Notes: generated by a model from the letters alone, not told the origin. A stretch of 64,000 nt of DNA from Primula veris (GCA_963682055.1 OY821747.1:17658258-17722257); one strand, 5' to 3'. Shown: positions 21,493 through 33,040, numbered from the stretch's first letter. Program-made: numbers and translations.

Positions 21493-21832
21493 GGTATTAA
21501 TGAACTTTTTTATTTTTTATTTTTTATTAATTGAAGTTATGTTTTTGATAATGTAAATTTTGAGTGTATTTTTTTGTTAATATAATAGGTATAGGCTATG
21601 CTTATGTTAATTCCCCATTTTCTAAAAGGAAAACTCGATTCTTAAAATCAGGAACAGATTTTTTTTTAATATGGTAATAATAAATATATTAATAATTAAA
21701 TAATAAAATAAATAATAATAATAAAAATACAAAATAATATTTTTTTCTTTAAAAAAAAACTGAGATTCAGCTTGACTTTCAAAAAAAAAAATCGAATTTA
21801 TTTTAATATTTAATAAATAATACTCCATCCGT
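21493..21832. other. AT-rich spacer
   Basis: Low-complexity A/T sequence dominated by 'aataataa' runs. No gene seen. Confidence 0.5.
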
Positions 21833-22010
21833 TCCTATTATTTGTCAACTATGAAACTACATGCAATTTTGACTGGCCAAGAACTTATATCAAAATTATC
21901 GGAATAAATTTTTTCAAAAGTTGATCATTTCGACAATTTTGATACAAGTTATAAACCGATCAAAATTGAACATAGTTTCGTAATTGACAATTAAATGGGA
22001 ACGGATTGAG
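21833..22010. mobile_element. Stowaway MITE, copy 1 (178 bp)
   Basis: The ends CTCCATCCGTTCC and GGGAACGGATTGAG (CTCAATCCGTTCCC on the complement) are the classic Stowaway/mariner termini, and the inverted similarity extends about 38 bp inwards through 'gtcaactatgaaacta'. TA dinucleotides flank it on both sides (21831-21832 and 22011-22012), the expected target duplication. Confidence 0.92.
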
Positions 22011-22339
22011 TATTAAATAGTTAAATAAATAAAGTATAAAACAATTTTTTTTAGGATAACTACTTGATTCTGTAAACCAAGAAAAATATTTTTGAATATT
22101 TTTTATGTTTTCTAATTAATAAATTAATAATTAATTACTAAATAAATAATAATAAAATAATTAATAAAAACTTTTTTTTTTGAACTTTTTTCTTTTCTTT
22201 TATAATATGATTATACAAATGAGAACAAAATATATTTTTAAGATTTTATCACCCACATATATGATAGTTTTGCAAATATTATATAAAATAAGAAAACTTT
22301 CAAAAAGATCAAATCTTTCCTAAATCTCCAAATAATATA
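22011..22339. other. AT-rich spacer
   Basis: A/T low complexity; nothing recognised. Confidence 0.5.
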
Positions 22340-22424
22340 CCAATAATGCCTCTTTGGTAAAACTTTTAAACTTTAATTCTCACAAGATACCTACAATAGA
22401 TTGAATTCCCCTTAAATTCCACTT

Positions 22425-22434
22425 TGTATATAAA
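22425..22434 (+). promoter_or_regulatory. TATA-like element of composite repeat copy 1
   Basis: TGTATATAAACC is followed 60 bp later by a CT-rich stretch (22480-22530), the usual plant core promoter plus pyrimidine patch. Copy 2 has CTATATAAAAGC and a CT-rich leader at the matching place on the minus strand. Function is inferred. Confidence 0.4.
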
Positions 22435-24661
22435 CCCTGCAAAATCTATTTTTTATAAACAGACACGTTTTTCTCAATGTATCTCCCGTATCATCTCTCT
22501 TTCTCTTTCTCCTCTCTCTCCTGCGAAATCTCTAAATCCCCAGTCACTACCCGTCACCTGCACAATCAAACCCCACCAACGACGACGACAACACCTACGA
22601 CTGTTGTTGATGCCGCAGCGGTGGGGGCACGCAAAGGAACAATTGAGATGTGGGTTTTTTTTTGAAGAATTTGTGACGGAGGAGAGAGCGGCGTGGGAGA
22701 TGATGATAATTAGGGTTATGGTTTTGCCGAGGATGACAGGAAGAAGGGTGGTTAATCTGTCAATCTCTCTCTCATAGGCATGGTTCACAAAGCGACTTGG
22801 TTTTTTTCTCGATCCACCTCCAATATATTCCTTTAGAATGACCTGTATATATAGGTATGTATTTGATAGCTATGTTTTTCTTTCTTTGTGCCATGCTTAT
22901 AAACCTTTTTTTTTGTGAAAAGTGGGCATGTGATGTGTTTGGATGCGAATAGATGGGGTTTGAATGCCTCTTTTGATGAAATTTTTTTGTTGCATTTGTA
23001 GTGTTTGATGAATTGTCTCATATGAGTTTTTAATTTTCTTTGTTTGTGTTGGATAGATATGTAGGGTTTTGATAAGTTAATTGGGGATTTTATGAATTAA
23101 GAATAAAGATGGAGGTGGGTTGTGGGGATACATTAATTGGATGTAGACTCATATATGAATACAAAAGTGTCGAGATATTGGATGTAGAAATACCAGCTGA
23201 ATTGAAACTCGTTTGGTGTAGAAGCTGTACCCGTTTTGGGGCTGAAATGCACTTCGATTTTGGTCCGAATCAGAGCTTGTTTGGATCGGGTTTAGTTATA
23301 ATTGGGGATATGTTAAGCTGCAGCTTTGTGCTCACATTTGGTTATTTATATTTGTTATTATAGTATTTTATGTTTTGGGTTTGAAATTCGATACAAAACC
23401 AATGAGTTTTTTCTTTTTGAATTGGTTATGTTTCGTGCTTTTTTGTTTCGCTGCACATTTTAAGCTCGGTTAAAGCTATTTATTCCAGCTAGTAGCTATT
23501 GGGTTTTTTGGGTTTGAAAATGATTGTTGAACCGAGAATATAAATGATGGTTTGTCTTGGATTGGTTTTGGTTTTGTTTGAGGATATTTTAAGTTCTAAC
23601 TTTTAAGTTAACTCTTTCCCTAAAAGTTGGTATGTATTTGGATTCCAGTTTGGGACACTCCGAGTGTTCGAGGTTTGCTCGAGAATGTTTAATACTTGAG
23701 CTATTTATTTAACCGCCTTGCTGGGAATTGAGAATTTTAGAGTATTTAAGAAAAAAGACAATTTATTGAATTTTGGATTATAAGCTAGTTGTGTTTGCTT
23801 ATTTGTGATACTATCCCTAAAACAAGTTGTTTACCCCTTTTTTTTGTGTGGGTTCATTATGATATTTATGTACCTATATATTGCGTTTGTTGATGTAGGA
23901 GTATTTGCTAATATTTTTATTTTAGTGTATGCGTGGATAAATGTTTTGAGTTTTTATTTTTGAGTTTGGCGGTTTTGGTGCTGAAACGGGCCTCAGTTTT
24001 GTGCTGAAACGGGGAGCATTTTAGGGCTGATTTATGTATGTTTTGCGGTCTCTTTTGGTACTTAATCGAACCCGTTATAAGGCTGATTTTAGGGTCCGTT
24101 TTCGGGCTGGAACAAGCCTGTTTTAGTGCTGATTTGGGGTCTGTTTTGGTGCTAAATCCTGTCCATTTTAGGGCTGAATTGGAGTCTGTTTCGGGGCTGA
24201 ATCGGACTCTAGTTCGAGGCTGAAAATGTTGTGGGTCAAGGCTAAAACAAGCTCTTTGTTTGGGAGTTATTTAGAGTAGCGTATACAACCATGTGTCTGG
24301 TTATGGTTGCACCAAATTGTACCCTTAAATTGTTCGATAAAATGTCCGAGTTTTGTACGATAAATTTTATAGTTTTGAATTCGCTTGAATTTGGCGCGTT
24401 TATGTGTATTATGTATAATACAAAAGTTTATAAGATTTTGGTCCGAATCGGAGCTCGTTTGAGCCTAAAACAAAGCGTGTTTTTTTGGAAGGTTTGTTTT
24501 GTAGAGTTTTTATTGTGTGTAAATATACATATCTTAAGAAATTTTTTAAGTAGCACGCTGTGTGTTTGAAATTTTATAATGTTTTGTATCGTTCATATTT
24601 AGGCGAAGACGGGATGATTTTAGGTGTACATGTTTGTATGATTTTATTTAGTAACTATATA

Positions 24662-24745
24662 CATCTGTAAGTTCAAAATGATAAGAGCGCTTGTACCAAC
24701 ACCTAGGTTCAAGAGTTTGATGTTTTGAATCCATCCAGTTTTTTT
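24662..24745 (+). ncRNA. tRNA-like (SINE-head-like) module, degenerate
   Basis: GATAAGAGCGCTTG (24680-24693) resembles a Pol III box A, and GTTTTGAATCC (24722-24732) matches box B GGTTCGAATCC at 9 of 11 bases, with 28 bases between them, close to tRNA spacing. An oligo-T run follows at 24740. The homologous module in copy 2 has a perfect box B. A complete tRNA cloverleaf is not evident, so this looks like a SINE-type or tRNA-derived promoter rather than a tRNA gene. Confidence 0.45.
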
Positions 24746-24772
24746 TTTATTTGAATTAAATTATAGCTCTGT

Positions 24773-24957
24773 CAAAAGTGCATCTGATTCGGCTGAAATT
24801 GCATCTTGTTCAGCTGAAAGTTCATCTAGTTCATCTCAAAATGCATTTAGTTCAGTCGAAAGGGCATCTAGTTCATCTCAAAATGCATCTAGTTCAGTTG
24901 AAAGTGCATATAGTCCAGTCGAAAGTGCATATAGTTCAGTTGAAAGTGCATAATGTT
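24773..24957 (+). repeat. 21-bp tandem array, forward arm (copy 1)
   Basis: About nine units of 'agtgcatctagttcagctgaa' with C/A and T/C variants. Because 21 is divisible by three, the array stays open and would encode a heptad such as KMHLVQL. An inverted array of the same unit lies at 25056-25165, so the two arms can pair. Confidence 0.85.
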
Positions 24958-25027
24958 TAATATAAACACAATATAATTCACAAAATAAAGTGTATATATC
25001 TTATTTTGAAATAAAAAAAGCAAATTC

Positions 25028-25165
25028 AGATGGATTCGAACTACCAATCTCTTGAACATTATGCACTTTCGACTAGACTATATGCATTTTCAATCGAACT
25101 AGATGCATTTTGAGATGAAGAAGATGCACTTTAACCTGAATCAGATGGATTTTCAGCTGAATCAG
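25028..25165 (-). repeat. 21-bp array, inverted arm, with box-B remnant (copy 1)
   Basis: On the minus strand five to six degenerate units of the 21-bp repeat are followed by 'gttcaagagattggtagttcgaatcc'-type sequence (shortened copy of the tRNA-like module) at 25028-25056. The arrangement in copy 1 is thus module, array, spacer, partial module and array, the second half inverted: a palindrome absent from copy 2. Confidence 0.7.
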
Positions 25166-26030
25166 ACATGGGAAATCTTTATTTTACGACCACATAGTCT
25201 CCATGGTAAATATGTGAAAATTTTATTAAAAATCCGTAGAAATGCCCAATAAGTCTTCATTTGCATGTAAGTGTGAACAGGGATTGAGGGAACATCATCT
25301 CTAGGCCTAGTACTTGTTTGCGAACAAGGGAAAGCTCGGGGAGATTAAAGGCAGAAAGTTGCCCAGAGTTATAAAGGAGGAACGGTGTAGTAAAATGGTT
25401 GGAGGTTAAAAGAAGCCAAATTGCTTAAACAAAACAAAATATATATAAGAAAAAAAAAAAGAGAAGAAAAAAGTAGCCGAAGAGCTCAAAAGTCAGGGGC
25501 TTATGAATTTGCGAGCATAAAAAATAGAAGGTTTTAAGTGAAATAGCATGGAGGTATGCATATTATTTTATTTTGATAAAAGGAAAGTAATAGTAAAGTT
25601 TAATAAAATGGTGATTTGCAAAGATATTTTCTTAAAATGATTGTCGAACTACGAATAACAAATGTACACTTGACGGTGAATGGAAGAACAACATATGCAA
25701 AGTTATACCAACGTATTTTGGGCCGAGATGCATTTTTAACAACAAAACATGTGTATCTTTAGAGGTCTTACCATATTTTGATATGACTATGAGGTGTTTG
25801 CACTTTCTTATTTTCGTGTGATCTTGTAAGATTGGGGAGGGTTTTGTAACACTGGGGAGACTTATCTGTTTGTGGAACTCGTTCTAACAAACTCTCACGA
25901 GACTATAACACATGCTAAGTGCAACCGTTATTCCTTTCAAAGTGAGTTAGGATTTTATTTTTATTGTTTTAGTATTTAGATGCTCAGTTTAATTCTGCCT
26001 AATTACTGATTGCGACACTCGAGGGCGAGT
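25166..26030. other. Unassigned spacer
   Basis: No coding or RNA features recognised. If the tract at 26030 is a true polypurine tract, this stretch would be the 3' untranslated part of that retrotransposon. Confidence 0.35.
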
Positions 26031-27060
26031 ATCGAGCTAGTTGGGGGTGTGATTCGACCTAGAAACGTCATTTCCTGGATTTATTTAGAGTGTAAAATCC
26101 AACTTTATATTGCGTAAATAGATATTATTATATCAATTTACTATTTTTATGTATTTTAAGACCATTTATCTATTATGAGTGGAATTTGCCCCTTTTAGGT
26201 GCATTTATATGAAGATGTAGATGAAAGGACTCAAGATACAAGTTGGAGAAGGTAAATGACCTAAAATAAGAAGATATGAAAGATAAATTCGGTCAAAGTA
26301 GCAAGAAATGAGGAATAAGGAAGAGATTAAGGCAAAAAGGAAATAAAAATCTGTTCTCTGCAAGCTGATCCGAATCAATACATTGTGATCCAAATCAGAC
26401 ACCCTCCTCCACCATAAAATTAATGACTGGCACATTCCAATTGGTCAACAGAGTCTGATCCGAATCAGATACCTCTGATTCGGATAAGAGTTTATTTAGG
26501 GTTTAGTATCTATAATTTTCTGAACAAGACAATATAAATACAAGCATTATTGTTATAATTTTTTAGGCCCTGTCTTCGGACGGAAATCCTCATTCAATAT
26601 ATTTCTCTTTATTTGATTTATATTGTTTTATTTTCTTTCCTTTCCTTAAAACTTTGATGTCTCACCCTTATGATCATCTCTTTCTCCCTTTTTGTTGAGT
26701 TCTTATGGTGCTTTCGCCTACTCGGTAATATCTATCATTCTTCCCTTTATTATTTCTTGTTATTATTTATCTTTCTGATTTTAATATTATTTTAGTTTAG
26801 ATTTTATTTTGAGAATAATGAAAAATAGGGATTGACAACCCTTATTGATGAATTTTTCTTGTTTATTTAGTTTAGGCAACAATAGCGCGAGCTTTATCGC
26901 TATAAAAACTAGAAAAACTTGTGTTTAAATATATTATTGTTATTTCACATAATCTTATGGGGGAAACTCGTACTTGCTACGAATAATATAAATTTTATTA
27001 ATACGATTGACCCTAGTGCTCTTGCTATGTAAAAACGATTTATTTTTATAAACACATTTT
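26030..27060 (+). mobile_element. Candidate gypsy 3' LTR with polypurine tract
   Basis: 'actcgagggcgagtatcgag' followed by CTAGTTGGGGGTGTGATTCGACC resembles the 'gaggacgagta...gttgggggtg' junction that precedes the 3' LTR in many plant gypsy elements, so the LTR would start near 26046 with TGTGATT. Paired 'gatccgaatcag' boxes lie at 26365-26480. The segment 26345-26990 has a diverged inverted homologue at 10130-10830. No target duplication or LTR end was identified, and no coding sequence precedes it. Confidence 0.5.
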
Positions 27061-27309
27061 TAAGCTGGTCAATATATATATATATATAAATTAGTGGCTA
27101 AACACATTATTTCATTGCTAATGAGATGGACTTATCCACCCTAACTTGCTCAAAAACGGTGTAAACTACAAAATCTCGGACAACTTCCTATGTTAGTTGA
27201 CCAAAACTCGTTTTCGTAAGCAGCAAAAGGCACACATAATAGAGGGGGAAAACTTAAACTCTTGAAAAATATCTTAATGAATGCATCTCCAAAAAGGTGG
27301 CTGATAACC
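27061..27309. other. Spacer with short TA run
   Basis: Contains (TA)9 at about 27070-27088 and otherwise unassigned sequence. Confidence 0.4.
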
Positions 27310-27433
27310 CTATTCATAAACATGAGAGGGACCAATAAAGTAAATAGAAAACACTCGTAGGCTCTACTTACCTATTCATAAACATGAGAGGGACCAATAA
27401 AGTAAATAGAAAACACGCGTAGGCTCTACTTAC
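27310..27433. repeat. Near-perfect 62-bp tandem duplication
   Basis: 'ctattcataaacatgagagg'...'gtaggctctacttac' occupies 27310-27371 and again 27372-27433 with a single visible mismatch (actcg versus acgcg). Such identity next to heavily decayed pol sequence indicates a recent slippage or repair event. Confidence 0.95.
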
Positions 27434-27499
27434 TTTAAGTCATCACAAAAGAGTACCAAAAGTTAAACATAACAGAATAGTAGCAAAACACATAACGAA

Positions 27500-27740
27500 A
27501 TAAAATAAGAAGTAATCCACAAAGCTAATGACGAATGTAAGCGCCAAGTTTGTCAAGACCACGCTTCTCTCTCGTACAACGTCGCTGGCCATCTCCAACA
27601 CTCGTCTCCTCTTGAAAACGAACCTTGATCTCAAGGTTCAAGTCTGGAAAAGTAGATCGCAATACCTCCACAGGCTCCTGCGTAGAATCATCGTCAGTCC
27701 AACTATTCCAGCAAACTAGCGCCTCCCAGACCATGCCACC
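27500..27740 (-). pseudogene. Chromodomain remnant of a gypsy chromovirus
   Basis: Minus-strand frame 27525-27734 reads EALVCWNSWTDDDSTQEPVEVLRSTFPDLNLEIKVRFQEE. It corresponds to the end of a retroelement chromodomain (VLV.W...EATWED.EVLRS.FP..NLEDKVRFQ). The aromatic-cage Trp region is shifted and degenerate. It lies just downstream of the integrase fragment in the same orientation, as in Reina/CRM-type chromoviruses. Chromodomains guide integration to marked chromatin; this one is broken. Confidence 0.7.
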
Positions 27741-28166
27741 CCTGCTCGCAACCCAATGGTAACCTAACAGAGTGTTGGCGGTATGGTTGTAGTTTCAAAT
27801 ATACGCAATCATCCACTTCGAACTCCACAAATCATCTTCCGTTATCCGCATATGCCTCCACAAATATACGCAATTATGTTAAAGTAACCGTAGAATCTCA
27901 TCACGTGTCCACAACTCCCTATCAACCTCGGACACTACAGCGTCCCACAAATATGGTTGAAGGTGCGGAGGGGGTTGCCCATAGAGTGCATCAAATTGTG
28001 TCATACGGATAGAACGATGGTACATAGTTTTGTACATTGCCCATGCCAAAAACACACAGTGCTTCGGTTTGTCATTCACAAAACAACGTAAATACTGCTC
28101 TAAGGTATGGTTAACCACTTCTGTTTGGCTGTCGGTCTGCGGATGATATGACGATCTCCTACGCAA
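27741..28166 (-). pseudogene. Gypsy integrase core C-terminal part (decayed)
   Basis: Frame 27879-28166 reads SSYHPQTDSQTEVVNHTLEQYLRCFVND and AMYKTMYHRSIRMTQFDALYGQPPP, the region around the integrase catalytic Glu (in QTEVVN). Downstream in another frame, FEVDDCVYLKLQPYRQHSV, part of the post-core module, is recognisable at 27780-27830. Sequence between that and the chromodomain is missing. This family is distinct from element A. Confidence 0.82.
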
Positions 28167-28810
28167 CTAGGTACTGTGTAACTTAAATAATTCTTTCCAG
28201 AAAAGGATAATGAAAACACGATCACAGTCACTGACTATCGATTCCAGAAATCCGTATAAATGCACAATCCCCCTCACAAAAGTATCGGCCATGCCCTTGA
28301 CTGTGTATGGGTGCGTCAACAGAATAAAAGGCCCATATTTTGTAAATTAATCAACTACAACCAAAACGGAATCAAATCCCCTTGACTTCGGTAACCGTCA
28401 ATTAAATCCATCAAAACATCAGTTCAACCCCTACTCGGTACAGGTAATGGCTCGAGCAACCCACCTGGCTTATTCGAAACTGATTTAATATGTTGGCAAA
28501 CATCACAAACATGTACATACCGACGAATATCGGTCCGCATTCCTTCCCATTTAAATACCTGACCCAAACAATGTAAGGTGCGTAAATTCCCAGAATCTCC
28601 CCCAGCTGGCTTATCAAGAAATTCGTACAACTAGCGTTTTCGAATGCCAGCATCATCTAGAACCAAAATCCTACCCCCCATGCATCACGTTGCCATTTTG
28701 TAAAATATATCCATCCACCGAATGTCGATCCTTCGTTAATTCCCGTAGTATCGGTCCTAACACGTCATTATTCGTAGTCTTTACCTTTAAATTTTCCGAC
28801 AAATCCTCGA
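28167..28810 (-). pseudogene. Gypsy RNase H-integrase junction with zinc-binding module
   Basis: Two overlapping frames (28411-28656 and 28424-28630) together show the H2C2-type segment: LVFKWEGMRTDIRRYVHVCD, VCQHIKSVSNKPGGLLEPLP. Upstream, EGSTFGGWIYFTKW is the decayed linker between RNase H and integrase. Several frameshifts occur between this and the core. RT is not found further right, so the element is truncated near 28.9 kb. Confidence 0.75.
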
Positions 28811-31124
28811 GAGGCCCACAGTAGGCCCGACCACACCCGACTCCTCATGTCCCCTTGTCGGAGAACTCCGAAGATCATATGTAAATTTTGAAATTCCAAT
28901 CCGTTGTTCTAGTTGCTGTAACACAGTTAGCTTGCAAGTATAGTTGGAACCACAATTGCAACCAAGTATATAGATGGACTGAACAGAGTATTAAACGTAC
29001 TTGTAAGTAAATTCACATGCACATTTGACAACGGAGTTCACCCACTCTCTGTGCTACGTCTCCGGGGCAGTCAACCAGATTAATGATATTATAAAAGACT
29101 ATAATACAAGACTCAAAACTTACGAACAAATCTCAGACTCCCTCTATATTTTTTTGCCTATGTTAGTACTGCTCCTACTATATAACTATCACTCAAACCC
29201 AATGGCATCCCGCCATGCTTGGCATACCGCCTTCAAACACTCACAGTAATTTATATTCTCTGCTCACGTGTATGGGTGTGTATCTCACTAAAATTGAGTT
29301 ATTTATAATTTAGAATATATACATTTTACAAGCATAGCTACTATCTATTTATAATAGCAAAAATACAATCTTGAAAGATCTTCATAAATCTTTATTCTTC
29401 TATCTTTACTCTTCAGATCGTGTTGATTGAATTTAAGTCTTCTGATTGATCTCAATATTTTTGTAATCCCACGAAATACTATTGCTCTTTATTGGGCTCA
29501 ATCTTCATTAGATAGCATGGAATAATAGCTTGCTTGACAATAAGAGATATTGTTTCCTTCAAAAAGATCTACACAAGATAATATCTTTTTGACAATAAAA
29601 TCATATTTCATATTTAAACAAATAACTCCATATATAATTTCAATCTATCTTGAATAAATGATTTCGTTAATAACAAGATTGAAATTGTGATTAAACTTGC
29701 ATAAGAATAGAAGATTTAGTTAGCACAATAAAAGGAACAACTTAGTATCTTTTAAACTAATCTCCATATAATTTAAACAACCTTCCATTCTTTATCACCT
29801 AAATATTCTCCAATATATAAAACTGATTTCGTGATTATATGAAAATATATCATGCATATCTAAAACATAATTATCACATAATAATCATTAAAAAAATAAA
29901 ATACAGTAAGACAGTAATTTTGTGTATCAGCAGTTTATAACTATGGTTGCAACTAAGGTTAGTTGCAACTTCACATGTAAACATAAAATTGTCTTATCAA
30001 TAATTATTTAACTTAGATTACTTTGCTCAAACCAATTGATAACAAAGAGTTCAGTAGGCTAGAAATATGGTGCTAACAATCACTCCATTTGTCATTGAAT
30101 TTGACAAATAATATGAGTTTATAAAGCAATTTCTCCTACAGATCATATTAGCACATAAAGTCATAACAATATATATAGTTTGAGTTTAGCACTAAAGCTA
30201 TCCCTGCAGATTTGAATTGCATATATCATATTAACTCAAATAAGCATTCATCAGTACTATTAATCAAAGAACTTATTCAAACATAATTCAAATAATTGAC
30301 ATAATAGAAATTAGTTCCAAACCAAGCATAAACTCTCTTCTCTCCCTATTTGCCACATCCATGACAAACCTAGTTGATGTTAGTGGGAACATTGAAGAAG
30401 TCATTATAACAGGAATCATCATCACACACAACCAGAGTAGAAAGATAAATAGTCATAATTTCTCAAACTCCCACAACTTATAACATCTACTGCCAAATAT
30501 AACAACCATCATCAAAATCACATCAAGATGAACTCTCCCAACAAAATCACTCATAGTAGAATTTGAAATAATCTTCGCCTTAGTTTAAAGTGTAGTTACG
30601 CTTGTCAGTTAAACTACAGTTATAAGTTGAGTTGTGACTAACAACAGGATCAATAAGCAAACTGTAATTAAAGAACACCATAGTTTAATTTCAAAGTTTA
30701 ACCTTTTAAAGGTCTATCTCTATGAGGCACTCACCCAGTTATATATTGATATTGTAAGGAACAGTGAACAGACTTAAGCTACCTCTGTCCGTGAGGTATT
30801 TCTGTATCGTTTTTATATAATCCATATGCAGTATAATCAGGATCCAATGTCAGTTTTCCGCTGAAAAATCAAACGTGTTTTCAACAATAACATGATTATG
30901 TTTTACCAAATATATGTTTTTGGTACACTATTTGATTTATTTTCATAAATTTATTTAAAATTTTAATATTGAACTAGTTTTAAAAGAGGGCGAGAGAATA
31001 TGAGATAAATAAGGGATTGGAGAGAAATAGATAGGATGAGAGAGAGATTTGATTAAAATAAAAAGAATGAGAGAGATATACACAGAAGGGATTAAAATGT
31101 GGATGAAGTTACAACTATTAAGTA
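28811..31124. other. Unassigned 2.3-kb AT-rich region
   Basis: No gene recognised. 'ctccatttgtcattgaatttgacaaa' near 30080 and 'ctctccctatttgccacatccatgacaaa' near 30340 resemble the 'ctccccctttgtcatnnatgacaaa' phrase near the 3' end of some SIRE-like copia elements in antisense. Part of this could be their remains, at low confidence. The short open frames at 29025-29249 and 30955-31140 are not convincing. Confidence 0.35.
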
Positions 31125-31129
31125 TTATT
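31125..31129. repeat. Target-site duplication TTATT, left copy (element D)
   Basis: Identical to 37266-37270 beyond the 3' LTR. Confidence 0.85.
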
Positions 31130-31330
31130 TGTTGTATCATATTATTTGACTATTGGGCCTTACTCATAGTGGACTTAAGTTGGGCTTTCTAACTTGTATA
31201 ACCCTAACCTCTTCTATATAAAGAAGGTTAGGGTCCCTTTATATTGATACATTCTGATAATAAAATAATTACTGTTCCCTCTCTATATCTCTTATATAAT
31301 ATATATACTGAGCTAATAAGACTCACAACA
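31130..31330 (+). repeat. Element D 5' LTR (201 bp)
   Basis: TG..CA ends. It contains a perfect 10-bp stem, ACCCTAACCT (31201-31210) with AGGTTAGGGT (31225-31234), whose 14-base loop includes TATATAAA (31215-31222), a likely TATA box. Confidence 0.9.
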
Positions 31331-31345
31331 CGTTATCAACACTTT
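31331..31345 (+). promoter_or_regulatory. Primer-binding-site region of element D
   Basis: 'cgttatcaacactttgctcg' directly follows the 5' LTR. 'acgttatcaRcac' at this place is usual in a group of plant copia elements; the matching tRNA was not determined. Confidence 0.5.
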
Positions 31346-33040
31346 GCTCGCGGAGACTAGGATATACGCTCACGGATATTAGAGATTTTGGTTAAATCGC
31401 TAGGATTATGGGTATACAGTATAAAACTTGAGTTTTATCCGGGTTTATTGGATTATTGTTATATCGACCTTTACCAATATACCGTCTGAAAAGCACACAA
31501 ATTCTAAACCCTGTAAACCATTGCTAATACTATCCAATACGTTAATAGTAATAAGAGTAACATACTGTCCCATGTTATGGATTCAATGGAACTACGTATG
31601 AAAAGAATTGTATGTATGAAGATTATGTTTAACTAGCATGAGTTAAATATTTTTGTATGTTAAATAAAACAGTGCAACCTACGTAAGTTGATCTCGAATA
31701 ACATAATAGTATACTGGGATTTTGAAATTGTATTAAAATATTACTGTTAGTGATTGTGTAATATGGATATTGCAATATATATGTTTGTATAATCATGCCA
31801 TGTAAATAAATAAATCATCATGCATGTACTGTGATGGAATTGATAGTATATAAACCTGTAGAATCAAACCTATTACCTTCAGAAAGAATAGGACCGGTTT
31901 TGAAACATGTTGAAACTTGTGGGCTGACTTAGTAATAATGTTGTAAGAGAATACTTATAAGTTTACTAATATTATGCTACGGTCCCTATAGTTTAACCCT
32001 ATACACAGAATAGTATACAAGTTCAAATATGTCTAATATATGGTCAATGCATGCGATCTTGGAACTTATTAATGTAATTAGTCAATTACCATGAGTTAAT
32101 ATTTGATTCCTTTCATGATATAATGAATCTTGTGAATTACCATGTATGTAACTTGCGTGTATATTGTAAATTGGTAAATAAAATATATTACGTATATGAA
32201 TGATTTAGTTACCATGTATAGAACTTACACATATAGCAATAGAATAATTAAATATTGAGTAATATCTTGCTTAATGTAAATTGGTAAATTTAGATTGTGC
32301 TAATATGTACTACCATGCTACTGGTATATTATTTAATCATGCAAGCAGGTACGATCTATGTATTTATTTACTGCCATGTACACTTGTGTAAAATATGGTA
32401 ATTTGCGAAATCATATATTTTCACATTTAAGTTGGAAAAATTATGAACCTTTCCCAAATAGGCTCACCTATTTGGATACGATGTCTAGGAAAGATATAGG
32501 CGGAAGTCGATATCCTAATGAGGTCGGGTTTTAAGTGGCATTCTTGCCCTCCACCCTCACCGTCTTTCCTGGTCGTTTTTCAAGTAGAGCTACCAAAAGG
32601 GGTTGACTAAATAATAATTTCCCCGAGTGTGTTTATATAGTGATGTATGTTTCGCCGAATTGGTGTCTCAGTATCGACCCGTCGTTCGATCAATGAGAAC
32701 CAATTCACATTAAAAGCAAAACTATTTTCCAACCTGTCGTTTTGAAACAATGTGTGTGCTTGTGCAAACCATAAACATATAAACTAGTCGTTTTATATGA
32801 TAACTAATCCAGAACTGCCTTCACATGTTGGATGGCATCTATGATGAGAAAAATCGTAAAACATACTTGCGAAATGACTTTTTAAACGTTGATTTTAATC
32901 TGTCACCAGATGTTACTCACCCTGATGTGTGAAAATATGATGCCCAATTTTTTTTTTGAATGCCATTTTTTATGAGTAAAATACGAGTTTGTTGTTACAC
33001 TCAGGATGAATGCTAAGGCGTTGATTTTATTCCGCCACCA
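31346..33040 (+). other. Element D leader region, no readable gene
   Basis: AT-rich interior with no recognisable gag motif. Some repeated phrases such as 'accatgta' and 'aatggtaa' occur. It is presumably the untranslated leader and decayed gag. Confidence 0.4.

Larger units (their letters stand above)
22340..25170 (+). repeat. Composite repeat family, copy 1
   Basis: Collinear with the reverse complement of 38070-40540. In order: a conserved upstream block ('aataatgcc'...'ttctcacaag', 22355-22400), a TATA-like TGTATATAAACC at 22425, a pyrimidine-rich leader, a T-rich body with a 23-bp 'ggggctgaaa' repeat (23195-23290, 23965-24260, 24440-24480), a tRNA-like module (24662-24745), and a 21-bp repeat array (24773-24957) followed by an inverted tail. 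The block 'gtatttgctaatatttttat'...'tatgcgtggata' at 23900-23945 is also shared. I know no named element with this layout. It could be a non-autonomous transposon or a duplicated non-coding locus. Short open frames inside (22424-22777, 23109-23363) have no recognised domain. Confidence 0.65.

Noticed and set aside
22424..22788. Overlapping open frames on both strands after a TATA-like site, suggesting a small gene
   Set aside because: The frames are not conserved in the inverted copy, show no domain, and are short and low-complexity; kept as part of the composite repeat instead.
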